DNA of 64,000 nucleotides from Cunninghamia lanceolata (taxonomy: Eukaryota > Streptophyta > Pinopsida > Cupressales > Cupressaceae): contig BSBN01001017.1 of NCBI GenBank assembly GCA_027924645.1, positions 6,040,501 to 6,104,500 on the forward strand. The letters are read 5' to 3'. Under the pieces are notes generated by a model, which was given only the letters and a program-made list of their open reading frames with translations, ran no database searches and was not told the origin of the DNA. The first letter of the stretch is position 1; every line of letters begins with the position of its first letter. Shown here piece after piece: positions 34,643 through 46,791 of this stretch. A program made the position numbers and the translations under genes.

Positions 34643-35396
34643 TCATGTGTTTGTGTGAGTAAAACCCAAACGGTCAACCTCTACCTTAGATAACCAAAAA
34701 GAATCTTCAATAGGCCTTCCTTTCCATTTCACCAGATATTTTTCATATTTCTTGCTTCGAGTACTTCTTTCCACACGGCTATCCAAGATCTCTTCTACCT
34801 CCTCGGTTGAAGTAGATGCTAGAATACTCCACTATTCTTCTATTGGTCCATCCTCTGTTCCACCTTCATGATATTCTGACAAGTCAATAATATTGAAAAT
34901 AGGGGAAATGTTGATCCCACTCGGCAGCTCTACCTCATATGCATTTCCTGAATCATGTTTCTTTAAAATTCTGCATGGTCCAAATTTCTTCATTTTTAGC
35001 TTATTGTATGTTCCAATTGGAAACCTTTCTTTTCTCAAGTGAACCATGACTTCATCTCCTACCTGGAATTCCTTATATCTCCTCTTCTGATCTGCCTTAG
35101 CCTTGTACTAAATATTCATCTTATTAATGTGATTTTTCACCTCTTCATGCAAATTCTTCATGTGTTTTGCAAAGTCTTTAGCCGCGACACTTGTCTTTTC
35201 TCCTTTGTTGAGATTCCTTAACTCTGAAGCATTTCTTAGACTATTCCCATATACAATCTGGAATGGTAATTTACCAGTACTCCTATTGACAGAATTGTTG
35301 TAAGCAAATTCTGCCTGTGGTAAAATCAAATCCCATCCCTTGGGCTTATCTCCTACTAAACATCATAGCAGGTTACCCAAACTCCTATTCACCACT
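34643..35396 (-). pseudogene. pol: N2 integrase C-terminal part and chromodomain
   Basis: After the catalytic core the frame continues with ILPQAEFAYNNSVNRSTGKLPFQIVYG, then [26 protein letters not shown] (near 35040), then [16 protein letters not shown] at 34832-34834 precedes a chromodomain at about 34800-34665 with EEILDSRVER, KYEKYLVKWKG and FWLSK. The Trp of the VKWKG core is present but the first aromatic cage residue is not, as in plant chromoviruses. Chromodomains direct integration to marked chromatin. The natural stop is TGA at 34643-34645. Confidence 0.88.
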
Positions 35397-36259
35397 TCGG
35401 TTTGTCCATTAGTTTGTGGATGGTGTGCAGAACTGAACTTCAAATTTGTCTTCAATTTCTTCCACAATGTCCTCTAGAAATAGCCAACAAACTTGGTATC
35501 TCGATCTGAAACTATGATCTTTGGTAGACCATGTAGTCTCACCACTTCCTTGAAAAATAACTCTGCAATATGAACAACATCATTAGTCTTCTTACAAGGA
35601 ATAAAATGTGCCATCTTTGAGAATCTGTCCACCACCACAAAAATAGAATCATGCCCTCTTTGTGTCCTTGGTAAACCAAGAACAAAATCTATAGTAATAT
35701 CATCCCATGGCTTCTTTGGTATAGGTAATGTCTGATATAGCCCTGTATTCTGACTTGTTCCTTTTGCCATCTGACACACTCTGCAACTCTGCACAAATTT
35801 CCTCACATCTTGCTACAACTGTGGCCAATAATAATTTTTACCAATAATAGCAATAGTCTTATCTCAACCAAAGTGTCTAGCCAATCGCCCATCATGCTTC
35901 TCCTTAATCAGGTTCTCTCTCATGGAACTCCTTGGAATGCACAACTGGCTTCCTCTAAACAACATGCCCTCTTGGATTATGAAATCCAACCATTTTGTCC
36001 TGTCCAAAGTAATAGGTTCCAAACAAGCTTTCCAAGCCTTCGCAAAATCTGGATCTTCAGGATAAAAACTTTTGAGCTCATCGAACCCAACAACCTCTAT
36101 CTTCATTTCTGTCAACAAGTTTTGCCATCTTCTCAAGGCATCTGCAACTTTGTTGGACTTCCCACTCCTGTGCTTCAAAACAAAAGTATAGCTCTGCAAA
36201 AACTCAACCCATTTTAAGTGCCTTTGGTTCAACTTTCCTTGACTATTAAGATACTGCAA
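35397..36259 (-). pseudogene. pol: N2 RNase H end and integrase core
   Basis: The tail of RNase H (HRSGKSNKVADALRR, near 36150) leads to the integrase zinc finger (36000-35780, CRVCQMAKG at the Cys pair) and the catalytic core. Catalytic residues are present: Asp in [12 protein letters not shown], Asp in VSDRDTKF, and Glu in NGQTE (35396-35398), 35 residues after the second Asp. A TAG near 35472 lies between the last two. Stops also at about 35807 and 36260. Confidence 0.88.
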
Positions 36260-37150
36260 AGCCTAATGATCAGTATATAAAACAAACTCTTTTGGCAACA
36301 AATAATGTCTCCATTTCTTCAAAGCCTGAACTATTGCATAAAATTTCTTATCATATACAGAATACTTTTTCTTGGCATCATTAAGATTCTCACTAAAATA
36401 GGCAATGGGCTTACCTTATTGAATCAAAACAGCTCCTATAGCACTACCACTTGCATCACAATCTACCTAAAATACCTTATTGAAATCTGGAAGTGCCAAA
36501 ATAGGTTGCTCTGTGACTTTCTGCTTCAATGTATCAAATCTTTTGTCTACTCCTTTAGTCCATTTAAACTCTTTTCTATCCCCTCTCATTGTCTCAGTTA
36601 GGGGTGTACAAATGCTACTTAAATTCCTGATAAACTTTTTGTAAAAACTTGCCAAACCATGAAAAGATCTTGCCTCTGTGGCACTCCTTGGAGTAGGCCA
36701 TTTAAGGATAACTCTCACCTTCTCTAGGTCCGTCTTAAGACCTTCCTCTGAGACAACAAATCCCAGGTATACCAACTCCTTTGCAAAACTACATTTCTTC
36801 AGGTTAATCAACAACTTCTCCTCCCTCAGCTTCTCTAAAACTTTTCTAATATGCATCAGATGCTCATCCCAAGTCTTACTGAAAATAAAAATATCATCCA
36901 AATAAACAATAACAAAACTTCCCAAAAACTCTTTTAGTACCTCATTCATGAGCCGTATGAATATGTTTGGTGCATTGGTTAGCCCAAATGGCATGACTAA
37001 CCACTCATACAAACCCTCCTTTGTCTTGAAGGCTGTCTTCCATTCATCTCCTTCTCTAATTCAGATCTGGTGATATCCACTCTTCAAGTCAATCTTCGTG
37101 AAGTACTTGGCTCCACTCAAACAATCTATTATGTCATCCATTCTTGGCAA
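36260..37150 (-). pseudogene. pol: N2 reverse transcriptase and RNase H start
   Basis: MPFGLTNAPNIFIRLMNEVL, catalytic YLDD in VIVYLDDIFIFSK (near 36900), LKKCSFAKELVYLGFVV, GLASFYKKFIRNLSSICTPL and ALPDFNKVF are read in order. Two TGA stops upstream (about 37188 and 37060) and a TAG near 36466 interrupt one frame. The RNase H begins with VDCDASG-type sequence after that TAG. Confidence 0.9.
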
Positions 37151-38022
37151 TGGAAACCTGTACTTGATTGTGATCCTATTTATGGCTCAAGAATCTATAC
37201 ACATTCTCCACTCTCCATCTTTCTTTGGTGCTAGTACTGTAGGTACTGCACATGGACTCAAGCTCTCCCTTATTAGTCCCTTCCTTAACAACTCGTGGAC
37301 TTGTATGTTCAACTCTTCATTCTCTGTGGGAGTCATTCTGTGGGCTGCCTTATTTGGCAAACTGGCTCTTGGTATCAAATCCATTTGATGACTTATCTTC
37401 CTCACTAGTGGTAAACCTTCTGGTACATTATTAGAGATAATGATCTGAAATTCTTCCAACATATCTGAAACTTCTGTTGGTACATCTTCACATTTCTCTT
37501 GACTAATCTTAGGAATCAATGCAAAGCAATGATGCTCATGCTTCATACCCTCCAAAAATTTTCTACCATCTACCAAGCAAATTTTGGCAGTACTACATAC
37601 CTTTTCTTCCACCTCCTTCAAGGGCTTCAACTTATGACAAACTCCATCCTTTGTTAGGGAATATGTGTTTGCACGACCATCATGGACAACACTCCTATCA
37701 TACTGCCATGGCCTCCCCAACAACATATGACATGCATCCACGGTATGATATCACACAGCACCTCATCATGGTAGTCCCCAATCTTGAACTTCACTAAACG
37801 CTGCTCATTGACCAAAGCTCTATGGTCCTTCTGCAACCATGCAATCTGATATGGATGCGGATGCTTTCTTCTTGTCAACTTCAACTTGTCAACCATCTCC
37901 TCTAAAACAAGATTATCAATGCTTCCACTGTCAATAACAATATCACAACACTTACCTTCACATTTGCACCTTGTGCGGAATAAACTCTTCCTTTGATTGG
38001 GTTCTTTCTCCTCATTCAACAA
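37151..38022 (-). pseudogene. pol: N2 protease and RT N-terminal part
   Basis: Protease active site DSGSIDNLV (near 37920) and flap-end LLGRPWQYDRSVVHDGR (near 37710). A one-base loss near 37740 shifts the frame inside the protease, between CDIIP and MDACHM. RT N-terminal motifs are RGLIRESLSPCAVPTVLAPKKDGEWRMCIDS in two pieces up to a TGA near 37187. Confidence 0.85.
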
Positions 38023-39159
38023 AGTTCTTCTGACAACTAGGGTTTCTCCCCTTTCAGCATCTTCAGAATGCTCAGAATGTGCATCTTCATCTACATGTGC
38101 AACTCGTGCATTACCTTTAGGTCTTCTATTTGTCCTTCCTTGATGTTGCAGACACTCGTATGCTCGATGGCCTTCTTCTCCACATTGGAAACATGTTCCT
38201 CTGAAATCTCCTCTTCTAGGTCCTTACCCAGGTCTGCGTCTTCCTCTTCCTCTTTGCTCACCATTGTTCTGGTCATGAGGGCAGTAGGTATTATCTCCTC
38301 TCTAATTTTGACTGGTGCTGGCTTCTTCACTTTTATGTGAATCTTCATTTCGCCCCTCATAAGGTCTTCCACCAGTCCTTTCGCCTTGACCTCTTCCCCT
38401 TTGCTTGCTGTCAAATCTTTTATTCAACTTCTCTTCCACCTTTAGGGAAAACTGGTATGCATCTTCTATGGTGGTCATTCTGATCAGGCTCAACTCCTCT
38501 TGAATACTTGGCCTCAACCCATTAATGCAATGGGCTACCTTCTCCTTGTTGGGCTCTACATGGCCTGTCTTGATAGTAATTTTATAAAAGTCTTCTATAT
38601 ACTCCTTAACAGACTTGTTACCTTGCTTTAGTCCTTGCAGCTTCTTCGGAAGCTCCATCTCATAGTCCATAGGAATGAACTGCTTCTTTAGTTTCTCCAC
38701 CATCCGATCCCATCTGGTGATCTTTCCTTTTCCTCTTCTATTCCTCTCTAATTGGACCTCCTTCCACCAAATACTAGCATGACCCTTCAACTTTTTTTTT
38801 GCAAACTTAACCCGATATGGGTCCTCCACATCTTCATACTTGAAATACTCCTCCATGTCATTGATCCAATCAATACGCTATTCCAAATTTAAATCTCCAG
38901 AATATGTAGAAACTTCGATCCTGGGCCTCTTTCCGATCTACGAAATGGTCCTCAATAGCCTAACTTCTGCAGGATCTCCTACAGCTTCTTGTTCTTCCTT
39001 AGATAACTCTTCTTTAGCTTCATCTTCACTTTCTTCTCTTGTTCTTGGCTCAAACCCTCTTCGCAGCTCCTCCTGCAATGCATCAATTTGCCTTTGCAGG
39101 GCTCTAAAACTCTCTTCCATCAAAGCATTCCTCCCAATACAATTTCTTCGTGGAGGCAT
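38023..39159 (-). pseudogene. gag: N2 gag with zinc knuckle
   Basis: ATG at 39157-39159 starts MPPRRNCIGRNALMEESF, then an acidic coiled-coil-like part (EELRRGFEPRTREE). The capsid domain lies at 38856-38420 with KKKLKGHASIWWKEV, LKKQFIPMDYE and VKEYIEDFYKI. A canonical C-X2-C-X4-H-X4-C knuckle is at 38193-38152 (CFQCGEEGHRAYEC), preceded by a Gly/Arg-rich basic segment. Stops at 38938 (TAG), near 38890 (TAG) and inside the basic segment break the frame. Confidence 0.88.
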
Positions 39160-39246
39160 CTTAATCTCTGCAACAAACCCACAACCTCAAGTCCTGGTGC
39201 AAACTATCTCACGGTCGGTGATCTACCTACACACTTAGGAACCCTT

Positions 39247-39258
39247 GCTCTGATACCA
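39247..39258 (-). other. N2 primer binding site (initiator tRNA-Met)
   Basis: Minus-strand TGGTATCAGAGC, the standard plant initiator tRNA-Met complement, starts 2 bases inside the 5' LTR end. Confidence 0.95.
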
Positions 39259-39260
39259 CT

Positions 39261-40112
39261 TGATGAAGGGAGTAAATCATAAAACACACAACAACAAAAA
39301 ATGCACATAGAAAATAGAACTTTCTTTTATTGATTTGGACAACTTATTACATTACAAAAGCTCAAATACAATTAGAGGAATCAATCCTCCATAGGCTGCA
39401 ACACATTATAGCTTCCTCTCACAAGACTTTGGAATCATCAGCCTTCTATAACCCCAAATCAGCTAGAGTTTTTGTTTTCCCGCCTATTCTTGACTCTACA
39501 CATTCCCCCTTAACTCTACTACTACCCAGGGTTCCCAAAAATGGTTATTAATAGCATTTTTGGCGGCCAACAACCTAATTTCAAAAATTTGCATCTCCCT
39601 CCAAAAATAGGTGAACTTCCAGGAGCCATAACTTTTGATTCGGGTGTTTGATTGATGAACTATTTTATGCATCAGAAATCTCGCAGAGTGCTCTACACAG
39701 TAAGAACCCGTTCTTTTGGTTCCAGCCATTTTTAGGCCCGTACGGGGCCATTTAGTGCCTCAAACCTAAGTTTGAATAATTTTCAGGCATTTTTCGAGAA
39801 ACGAAAACTTTAATATCTTTCATCTTGCAAATGATATTTGCGTGATTCCTTTGCCAAAGGTCTTATTTTTTAGTTATGTAGCTTCCTGTAAATTTTCACT
39901 TCATTATGTGCCCAAATGCAAACTTTCTAAAAATAGCAGGTTGCTATTTTTAGCTGTTTGGAAAAACTAAAAGTTCTACATCATTATTCAAGCGATTATG
40001 GAACCAGAACCACAAATTTTGAAAAGAAATGGAAAGAACATCAACAATTTTGAAACAAATCTTTTTTTAGGTGATGTAAGATTCCCTTACACCACTGGAT
40101 GCTCTTTCATCA
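39261..40112 (-). repeat. N2 5' LTR
   Basis: 852 bp, matching 33763-34604. In the element's direction it starts TGATGAAAGAG and ends CCTTCATCA next to the primer site. Confidence 0.93.
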
Positions 40113-40117
40113 GGCAC

Positions 40118-42045
40118 AGTCTTCTTTAGAACAATATTGCTCTTTTCTCCCACATCCTCCTTCTACCTTTTCTTGCCATCATCTAGTGTACCCTACTTTG
40201 GCTTAGCAACATGAGAATTCTACATTGGTACTTTCCTGTTTGTCAACTAATAGCAGCCTTGAACTTGCAAGTTGGAAACATCAGTGAGAGCTTTCACATC
40301 CTTCTCAGAAGGTCTGGATTGTTTGTATTTCTTTTGCATGAGATCTCTCAAATGCCCAAAATCATGAGCGAGTAGGTGATATCTCTTTTGACCTTCATCA
40401 TGATTGTATTAGAAAATATGATCATCATCCTCATAGTTGTCATAATTTATATCATGACCCATCTGCTCAAACCCTTGGGTGTCAAACTGATTGATCTCAT
40501 AATATTTGGCTCCACCCTCTTCATTGGGAAATTCCTCATCTCTGCTCATTGACTAAGCAACTACATAGTTTGTTGGGTCATGGGGTAAGAAACACACTTG
40601 GTACCAAAGAGTATCATCTTGAAAATTTGCTTGGTCCTTACTCAATGGATCAGGGGTATCCCTCTCAGGCTGTTTGAAACTAACATGCCTAGGAGCAGCT
40701 TGTCTATTATTTTGTTGTGGTCTCTTAGACCAATCTGTATTGTAAGGTCTGTTATGCAGTCTTTGACCTTCATTAAAATGTGTTGGAGCACCTTGAGGTG
40801 GTAACCCTTTGTCATTTTGAGGAACTTTGTAAGATAGGTCTTTCATTACCCCCATGAGTTTATCCATTTTGTCTTCAGTAGTGAGGGCCTTGTTAGAAGT
40901 TGCCCTGTCTGGCTAAGAAATTTTTATATCAGATCTTATAACATGTTTTCTAGAGGCTCTTATGTTACTTTCAATGTTGATGGCCATGACAACATAAGCT
41001 TCCCTTAGTGTTTGAGGACTTTTATCCCTTGAACAATAACCAATCTTAGAATCAAAGGCACCACAATATAAAACTAAACACATGGATTCATTAGGTCTCA
41101 TCTGAGGTGGCACTTTTCTCATTCTCATAATGAATCTGCCATTGAATTCAACAACAGTTTCATTGATTCCTTTCCTGATTGTTGTGAGCTCATGGATGGC
41201 AAACTTAGGGTCAATCCTATCCCCATATTGTAGTCTAAACACTGTCATGAACTCCTCCCATGAGTCAATGAGCTATTATCAGGGAGTGCCTTGTACCATT
41301 CTTTGGCACTTTCTTCTAATGAGTGCACAAACAACTTCATCATCATAGATCTTCATCCTCAATCTCTTACTCATCTGTGATATTGATGAAGTGTCTCAAG
41401 TGTTCCTCACCAGTGACTGCATTATTACCTTGAAACCTAGGAATTTTCCCCCTAATCGCAGTTGGAATGGGATTAGGAAAATTAGGTAAGCCAATAAAGT
41501 CAAGTTGTTTGTACCTTTCAGCTCCCAATGGTTACCTCTATGGAAGAAACCTTTGTGCTTGTCTTCTGAATGGTCTAACATTTTGAATATTGCCATGCTA
41601 CTGATTCATTTGATTCTGTAGGGCCTAATTTTGCATACCTTGAGCATGGGCATTATTTACACCCTTTTGTCTCACTTGTTGTTGTTGTTGTTGCCTAGGA
41701 TTGGCTTGAAAGTTAGGGTCCTGCTGATTATGTTGCTATTGTTGAGGTATATGGCCTTGGTGCTGAACATTTTGATTTACTTGGGTCTGTTGAGCAAGTT
41801 GAGCTTGCTGTTGTTGAAGTAAGGCCTGTACCTCTCTCTACCTATTCCTAATATGATCAAGTAGGTCTAACTCATCGTGGATTCTCCTTTATCTTTCCTC
41901 ATCATCAGGTTGCTAATGTTGATCTCAGACGGTATCATGTTGGATTTCAATTATCTTGGTGGGAGAATTAGGATGCCTAATATTTTGATATGCTTCTTCA
42001 TTATCACAGGGCATCCCAAACATCTTCAAGTAGGGATCACTAGAT
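40118..42045 (-). pseudogene. gag: M gag, main part
   Basis: Reading downward: a DNEEAYQNIRHPNSP segment, a Gln-rich tract (41870-41600, runs of CAA/CAG with one or more TAGs among them), then the capsid domain at about 41450-40913. Capsid motifs are IPRFQGNNAVTGEEHLRHF, AKEWYKALP, FMTVFRLQYGDRIDPKFAIHEL and ETVVEFNGRF. A Pro/Gln/Arg-rich tail (40867-40553) follows. No Cys/His knuckle is visible. A frame change near 41350 and several TAG/TAA codons break it. N3 cuts it at 42046-42050 and N2 at 40113-40117. Confidence 0.82.
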
Positions 42046-42050
42046 CTATT

Positions 42051-45000
42051 GTAATAACCAAAATGGAATATAACACTATAATCTAGTTTTGCCATGAAGT
42101 AAAATTCAAAGAGGTAAATAGGTTGATACATTTTTTTTTCATTTTTTCAAACGTCAAAGTTTAATCAACATCTTATTTAATAATCATGTTGGTACTATGA
42201 TACACAAAGAGTCCATTCATTTTCAATGAATCAACAATATGATATGTATATTATTCATAAGGAAAATTACAAAATAAAACTTACCAAGAGGTCACTGCAT
42301 CTCATTTGTTGACCTCCATGTTACAAACCTTGGCTACCCTGTAGTTGATGAGAGAGAAGGCATCTTCGGAGAGCTTTATCTCCATCCACAGACCGATGGT
42401 CTCCCACACACCTTCCTAACTAGAAGTAGCCCTACCCTGCACGAAGAGTATAGACCTAGGATGACCCTTGGTATTTTCCATCAGTATTGGTGGTGTATCC
42501 TATGTAACACTATTGATCATACAACTCTAGATACCCTCTAGCTAAGTATGATCATCCCAATAGGTTACATTATCCTGGATATGGTGAACTATGTTTATAT
42601 TATAGTTTATCAATTCTAATTCAGTCTCTCTGTCTTCAACTGATGTCTAAGTTCTATAATCCTTACAGATTACTTTTCCATACAAGGATTCTCATTGCGA
42701 CTTTGCATTTCCCAAGATCAAAGACTTATCGACACTTAAAGGAGTTTAAGTCGATTCATTATAGTTAAAATGGTTACCTTTCCCAGGTTAAGCATCATAG
42801 TCAATGCAATTATATCTTTTCACAAATGAGATCAAATAAACATAACTAAGGTCTTTACCCCTTCATTTAGTTATACTAGACACAAACTTGTCTAAACTGT
42901 AAATCCATTCCAGTCAAAGAGACTTAGATCAATCCTTGATCTAGAATATATTTGCAATGTGAGTCTATGAAACTCATATAATTTCATTATAACATTCAAT
43001 ACCATCTTTCTTGAAAACTTATAAACAACCTTCTAGTTTTCCCCAATATAAAATGTCATTCTATCAGTTTAACAACACCTTGCCATTTCTAGGTCGGTGT
43101 CCTAAGAAATTCATAGAGCATATTCTCCAATAGTTTGGGGAGGTAAAATCATCGACCAAGTGGTCTTTAGTTTCCAAAAGGAATATTTGTTATTTAGATT
43201 ACTAATGTCGACGTTGGTATTTAAACATGACATAGTTATACAATTGTTAAACATAATAGGTAGTATGACACCAATGGTAAAAACCCATTTTGATACCAAC
43301 ACAAAATATGCAAGAATGGCTGCACCATTACTATAACAATCCTCAACCGGTCATAAGAAAATCAATTAATAGTAGTCATGATAAACTTTCATGTGATTGG
43401 TTATATAATGAACCAAAATCTATGTATAGATAATCAAGGAGTGAAATAATTCCACATGTAAGGATGCGTATGTGGATCCATAATAATTCTTAACTAAGAT
43501 CTATAATGTCATCATGTTATAAAGAATAATAATCCTTCTCATCAATTCAAAACATCAATAGTTGGGAATACTAATCTGATGCCCCAATGTCAATATTTTA
43601 AATAGTCAAGGTATAAAGACATTGATCAATGAAATCATACTGAGTGGTGAACTCACTCATTGGGGCAACCATGTCTTTGCTAACCTTACCAAAAGAAATA
43701 TTTATCCTATTGAGATATCAATCAATCTCATCATATAATAACCATTAACCTTTATAGAGGCCAATGTCATCATTATCCAAGGCTGATAATTATATATAAT
43801 AGAGGTTGATGATAATTGGTGACTTTAGAGGTCAAATACTTTCATATAGTGAGCCAATTCAATAGAACAATTCTAGGTTATAGGTTTACCTCTATTGATA
43901 CTAGCTTCTACATACGTGTAATGGAATAATTCCAAGTTAAAATTTACTATTCGTAGATATACTTTATACTAACAATATAGTCATTTATGAGACATCCTTC
44001 TATTCATCAACTAATCATAGTTTTCATCAAGGCTCCAAGACTTAAAGTTGTTTTCTCCTGTGTTTAGTTTGAGTGTCATGATCAAGTCATTCATAATATG
44101 GTGGAAAATCTAATTCAAACTATCATAGTGTTGTTATTTTAAAGGGATAGTCGTCTTAACTATACAAGTAGGGTCTTGAATTGACTCCAACTGTAATATA
44201 AATGCTTCCATGGAATACCTTCCAATATTATAAATGAGGTAACTAAACCACTTAAGTTTTCTATAAGATATGCAAGTTCTTCTTCATCACAACATCGATG
44301 TTTTTTGTATTATTATAACCGAACATCTTTCATTAGTAACAGTTCTATGCATAAACACAATATATATATCAACTATCCTTGAAGACACCACACGATTCAT
44401 CCAATGCGAGGGTTCAAAATCCAAATATGTAATTAATACTTGTTTCCATCTGTTAGATATAGAACTAATGCTATGCTCTTTATCCTTTTTCTAAAGTTGG
44501 GGTGGCAGTATAGACAACATCTTCCAATTTGGAAAGTTTGACAGCTAAGAGGCTTAAGGAGAATTACCTAACTTTTTAACAATGCATGGAGAGGAATCAA
44601 AGATTAATGACACAAAGATTAAACCCACGACGATAATCCTAGTAGAGTTTTAGACAAGATTGTACTAAATGTTAAAAATATTAATGGTTTCTTTAAACAC
44701 CATGTCGATGTAAGCTCACTGAGAGACACAGTGTCGTAATGGCATAAGTTTTTCCCTAAGGTCATATTATAATTATTCTAGCTATCTCTAAGTTTAAGTC
44801 AGTATGCGTTTAGCTATTAGCAGAGAATCCCTTGGAATCATTAGCTCGCACTACAAAATATGTATAAGATACAAATCATTCGGCCCTGAGGCAAACTTAC
44901 TTTACTAGGTTTATCAACTATATCATTATGCCAAAAAGATCTTATTCTCTTTAGGATGTTTAATACTCTCTTATGAGTGATATCATTCCCATAATGTAGG

Positions 45001-46779
45001 TTAATGAAAAGGGTACTTCAATCATTATAGTTTTTGTTTGGTATTTTCTCTAGTTCTATACTTTGTTTTCTCTAATAAAGATACAAAAAGAATCGCAAGA
45101 AATAGCAATAAGATAAAGAAAGGCTCAGGTACTATAAGACTACATCCCGGTGTTAGACCAGAGCCACAAGTTTTAAGATGATAATGAGATATTGATACCA
45201 GCAAGTATCGTGACTTTCAATGACATTTTTCAAAGATAAAGAAAGGTTTTTAAAACTCTATCATGTTACTCTAACAAATGGATTTCATTTTTGAATGAAC
45301 GTAGAGTAAAGATGGAGATAAACCTATATCGTAGAGCTTAGTAGTCCTCTCCTCTACTTCTCGTTTAGCTCCTTCTGATCCTTTTTCTCCTTGCTGAGCT
45401 CAATCCCAGATACTTAATCGATTTCTTGATGATAACTGTCTGTGCTATATCAGACTTTCTTTTTTGATACAATATACAGTATGTGCTATATAAGATTCTC
45501 AATGCAGATAATTGTGTGTTCAACCAAACTCCCCGATGTCTTTTAATCCAAATGGGTGGAATAACTACCAAACCCTAACTACCTTTAGAGTCTATCCGTA
45601 GGCTCCAAGAAGGCTCGTTTTTAAACTGACATAAAAAATGGTACTATAAATAGTAAAAGCTTCGATTATTTTGCTAGATGGGACGTCATGGTTGGAAAGG
45701 TGGCAGACTTGATGGTTGATGAGGCATTATTATTTGTTAACCTTATTGAGGTTTATCAATGAAGGGTAAATATATTAATATCACAGCATGAATAATGCAC
45801 GACTTTCAACCCTTTTACCACCTTATTAGTGGCTTAAAATGATTTCCATGTATGGGATATAGTAGCATTATAAAATAATAACCTATAACAAATTTCTTCG
45901 AGCTAAGGCTCGATTAATATTATTACTTGATAATCTTCGTCTTGCCCATGGTGATTATAGAAGACAAAATATTTTATTTATTCATTATTATTATAAACAG
46001 AATTGATGATATAACACTTGTTGTTCACATGGACTCAATATGTTATCGAAACCTCTTTCACAATGATGTCCATAATGGAGTTGACTACATTTACTTCGCA
46101 CGCATGTAAGGCATTATGATGGTAATGATGTTTTTGGCAATTTCGCATCCGTAGCGACGAGGCGTACAGTTGACCTCTTGGGGTCAAGTCTTAGGTCCCC
46201 CTTTACGAACTATTGTCAATGTTTTTACATCGATTAACTTAACATGACACATTATATGATATGGATGTCAATTGACTTTACTTGTCGTGACAACAAAATT
46301 TAGGATGACAATGTTGCACTTCTACAACAACGTAAAGTTGATTTAACCATAAACAAGTCTTACCTCAAGATGACTAAGTTTATCTGCCTATTGCACGTAC
46401 TCAGTGGAAAATACCCATTGGTGTTCTAGGGTCTATTCTCCCCTTCCCCAAAGATGCCTTCTCTCTTCTTGTTTCTTGGAGAGCTCGGTTCACCTATTCC
46501 TGTCAAAACATTCTCACATACATATTGTGGTCATCGTATTGGCATCCCAGTCCAAGCATAATAAAATCATAACATTTCATTTTTCCATATTAAAAAGGCA
46601 TTTTAATTCAATTCATTGAATTGATCATATTCAAGAAATAAAACTATGATTTCATAAAATCTATACTTCTAATCATAACATTGTTTCTCATAATCATAAA
46701 TGTATTCTCATGCCCATTTCTATCCATGAAACAGGTAAAAGTAAATAGTAAAAATTTGTCCAAAAGGAGGGATGTAAAA
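42051..46779 (-). repeat. N3 3' LTR (4,729 bp)
   Basis: Aligns with 49278-53996 over its whole length, about six differences in the first 80 bases by eye. Its inner end reads GGATGTAAAA where the other copy has GGATGTAACA, so the terminal TG of the element-direction LTR has become TT. No ORF of note; all short ORFs occur in both copies with different breaks. Confidence 0.93.
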
Positions 46780-46791
46780 TATCTTTCCCCT
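46780..46791 (-). other. N3 polypurine tract
   Basis: Minus-strand AGGGGAAAGATA stands directly before the 3' LTR in the element's direction. Confidence 0.8.

Larger units (their letters stand above)
33763..40112 (-). mobile_element. N2: chromodomain-bearing Ty3/gypsy element (chromovirus)
   Basis: 6,350 bp, TGATGAAGG...CTTTCATCA, flanked by the perfect 5 bp duplication GGCAC (33758-33762 and 40113-40117). LTRs are 842 and 852 bp with about four differences in the first 108 bases. An initiator tRNA-Met primer site, gag with a CCHC knuckle, protease, RT, RNase H, integrase and a C-terminal chromodomain are all visible in one element. It sits between M gag and M pol. It is the best-preserved coding element but still has stops and at least one frameshift. 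Confidence 0.95.

Noticed and set aside
42051..46779. Short ORFs in the N3 LTRs (for example 43111-43302 and 44270-44494)
   Set aside because: They recur in the second LTR at matching positions but under 75 codons, with no domain; LTR sequence, not genes.
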